From contig JAPFBL010000238.1 in assembly GCA_026182355.1 (NCBI GenBank), positions 372,001-436,000 of the forward strand: a stretch of DNA of 64,000 bases, given 5' to 3'. Positions 63,966-64,000 of this stretch are shown piece after piece. The position numbers and the translations under genes are program-made. The stretch comes from Hermatobates lingyangjiaoensis (Eukaryota; Arthropoda; Insecta; Hemiptera; Hermatobatidae). How positions within the stretch are numbered: position 1 is the first letter of the stretch; each line of letters begins with the position of its first letter. The notes under the pieces are model-generated. The model saw only the letters and a program-made list of their open reading frames with translations. It was not told where the DNA came from and ran no database searches.

Positions 63966-64000
63966 TCTACTTAACGCATTGCCCCTCATCTTTGGTGGTG

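Overview
This is a eukaryotic window, strongly AT-rich by eye, with no prokaryotic gene organisation: no operons, no long open frames, dense microsatellites and abundant transposon debris. The repeat types (Penelope-like retroelements, tRNA-derived SINEs, I/Jockey-type LINEs, hAT ends) and the TTAGG/CCTAA-like tails on LINE and SINE copies fit an arthropod. Which group (chelicerate, crustacean or other) cannot be settled from the sequence.

Host genes are sparse. Two small exons on the + strand (11039-11098 and 20988-21071) have good splice sites, lengths divisible by three and matching phase-1 boundaries. They join into one open frame, so most of 1-22 kb is probably intronic to an unrecognised gene. 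A GC-rich proline-rich segment on the - strand (53219-53458), with a stop codon and a downstream AATAAA, may be a terminal coding exon of a second gene.

Most of the rest is built by one class of element. Three Penelope-like element (PLE) copies can be recognised: 23443-24690 (+), 43493-42850 (-) and 20551-19856 (-). Each carries the C-terminal GIY-YIG region, then a short 3' sequence, then a hairpin motif CTGANGA-N-G..C-GAAA; in two of them this is followed by the ORF N-terminus and then (TA)n. The same hairpin occurs at about 30 other places in at least twelve diverged sequence families, usually as head-to-head palindromes of 200-700 bp. Six of these palindromes carry 11-15 bp target-site duplications. 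Several families have a splice-donor-like GTAAGT or GTGAGT just downstream of the hairpin, and some have a matching acceptor 45-64 nt further on. I interpret the palindromes as inverted pseudo-LTRs of PLEs carrying a hammerhead-ribozyme-like element and an intron-like segment.

Layout: 1-11 kb palindromes, SINEs and CA/TA microsatellites; 11-21 kb the two exons with palindromes, a 74-bp tandem repeat and PLE 3; 22-27 kb PLE 1 and TA-bounded fragments; 27-35 kb a 9-bp minisatellite, hAT elements and a 5'-truncated LINE with a duplication; 36-37 kb a cluster of four palindrome families; 39-44 kb a SINE, PLE 2 and a Jockey-like LINE end; 46-53 kb nested palindromes, including a near-perfect 185-bp-arm copy, and PLE N-terminal fragments; 55-61 kb more palindromes and repeats; 62.7-64 kb a 53-bp minisatellite interrupted by a SINE.
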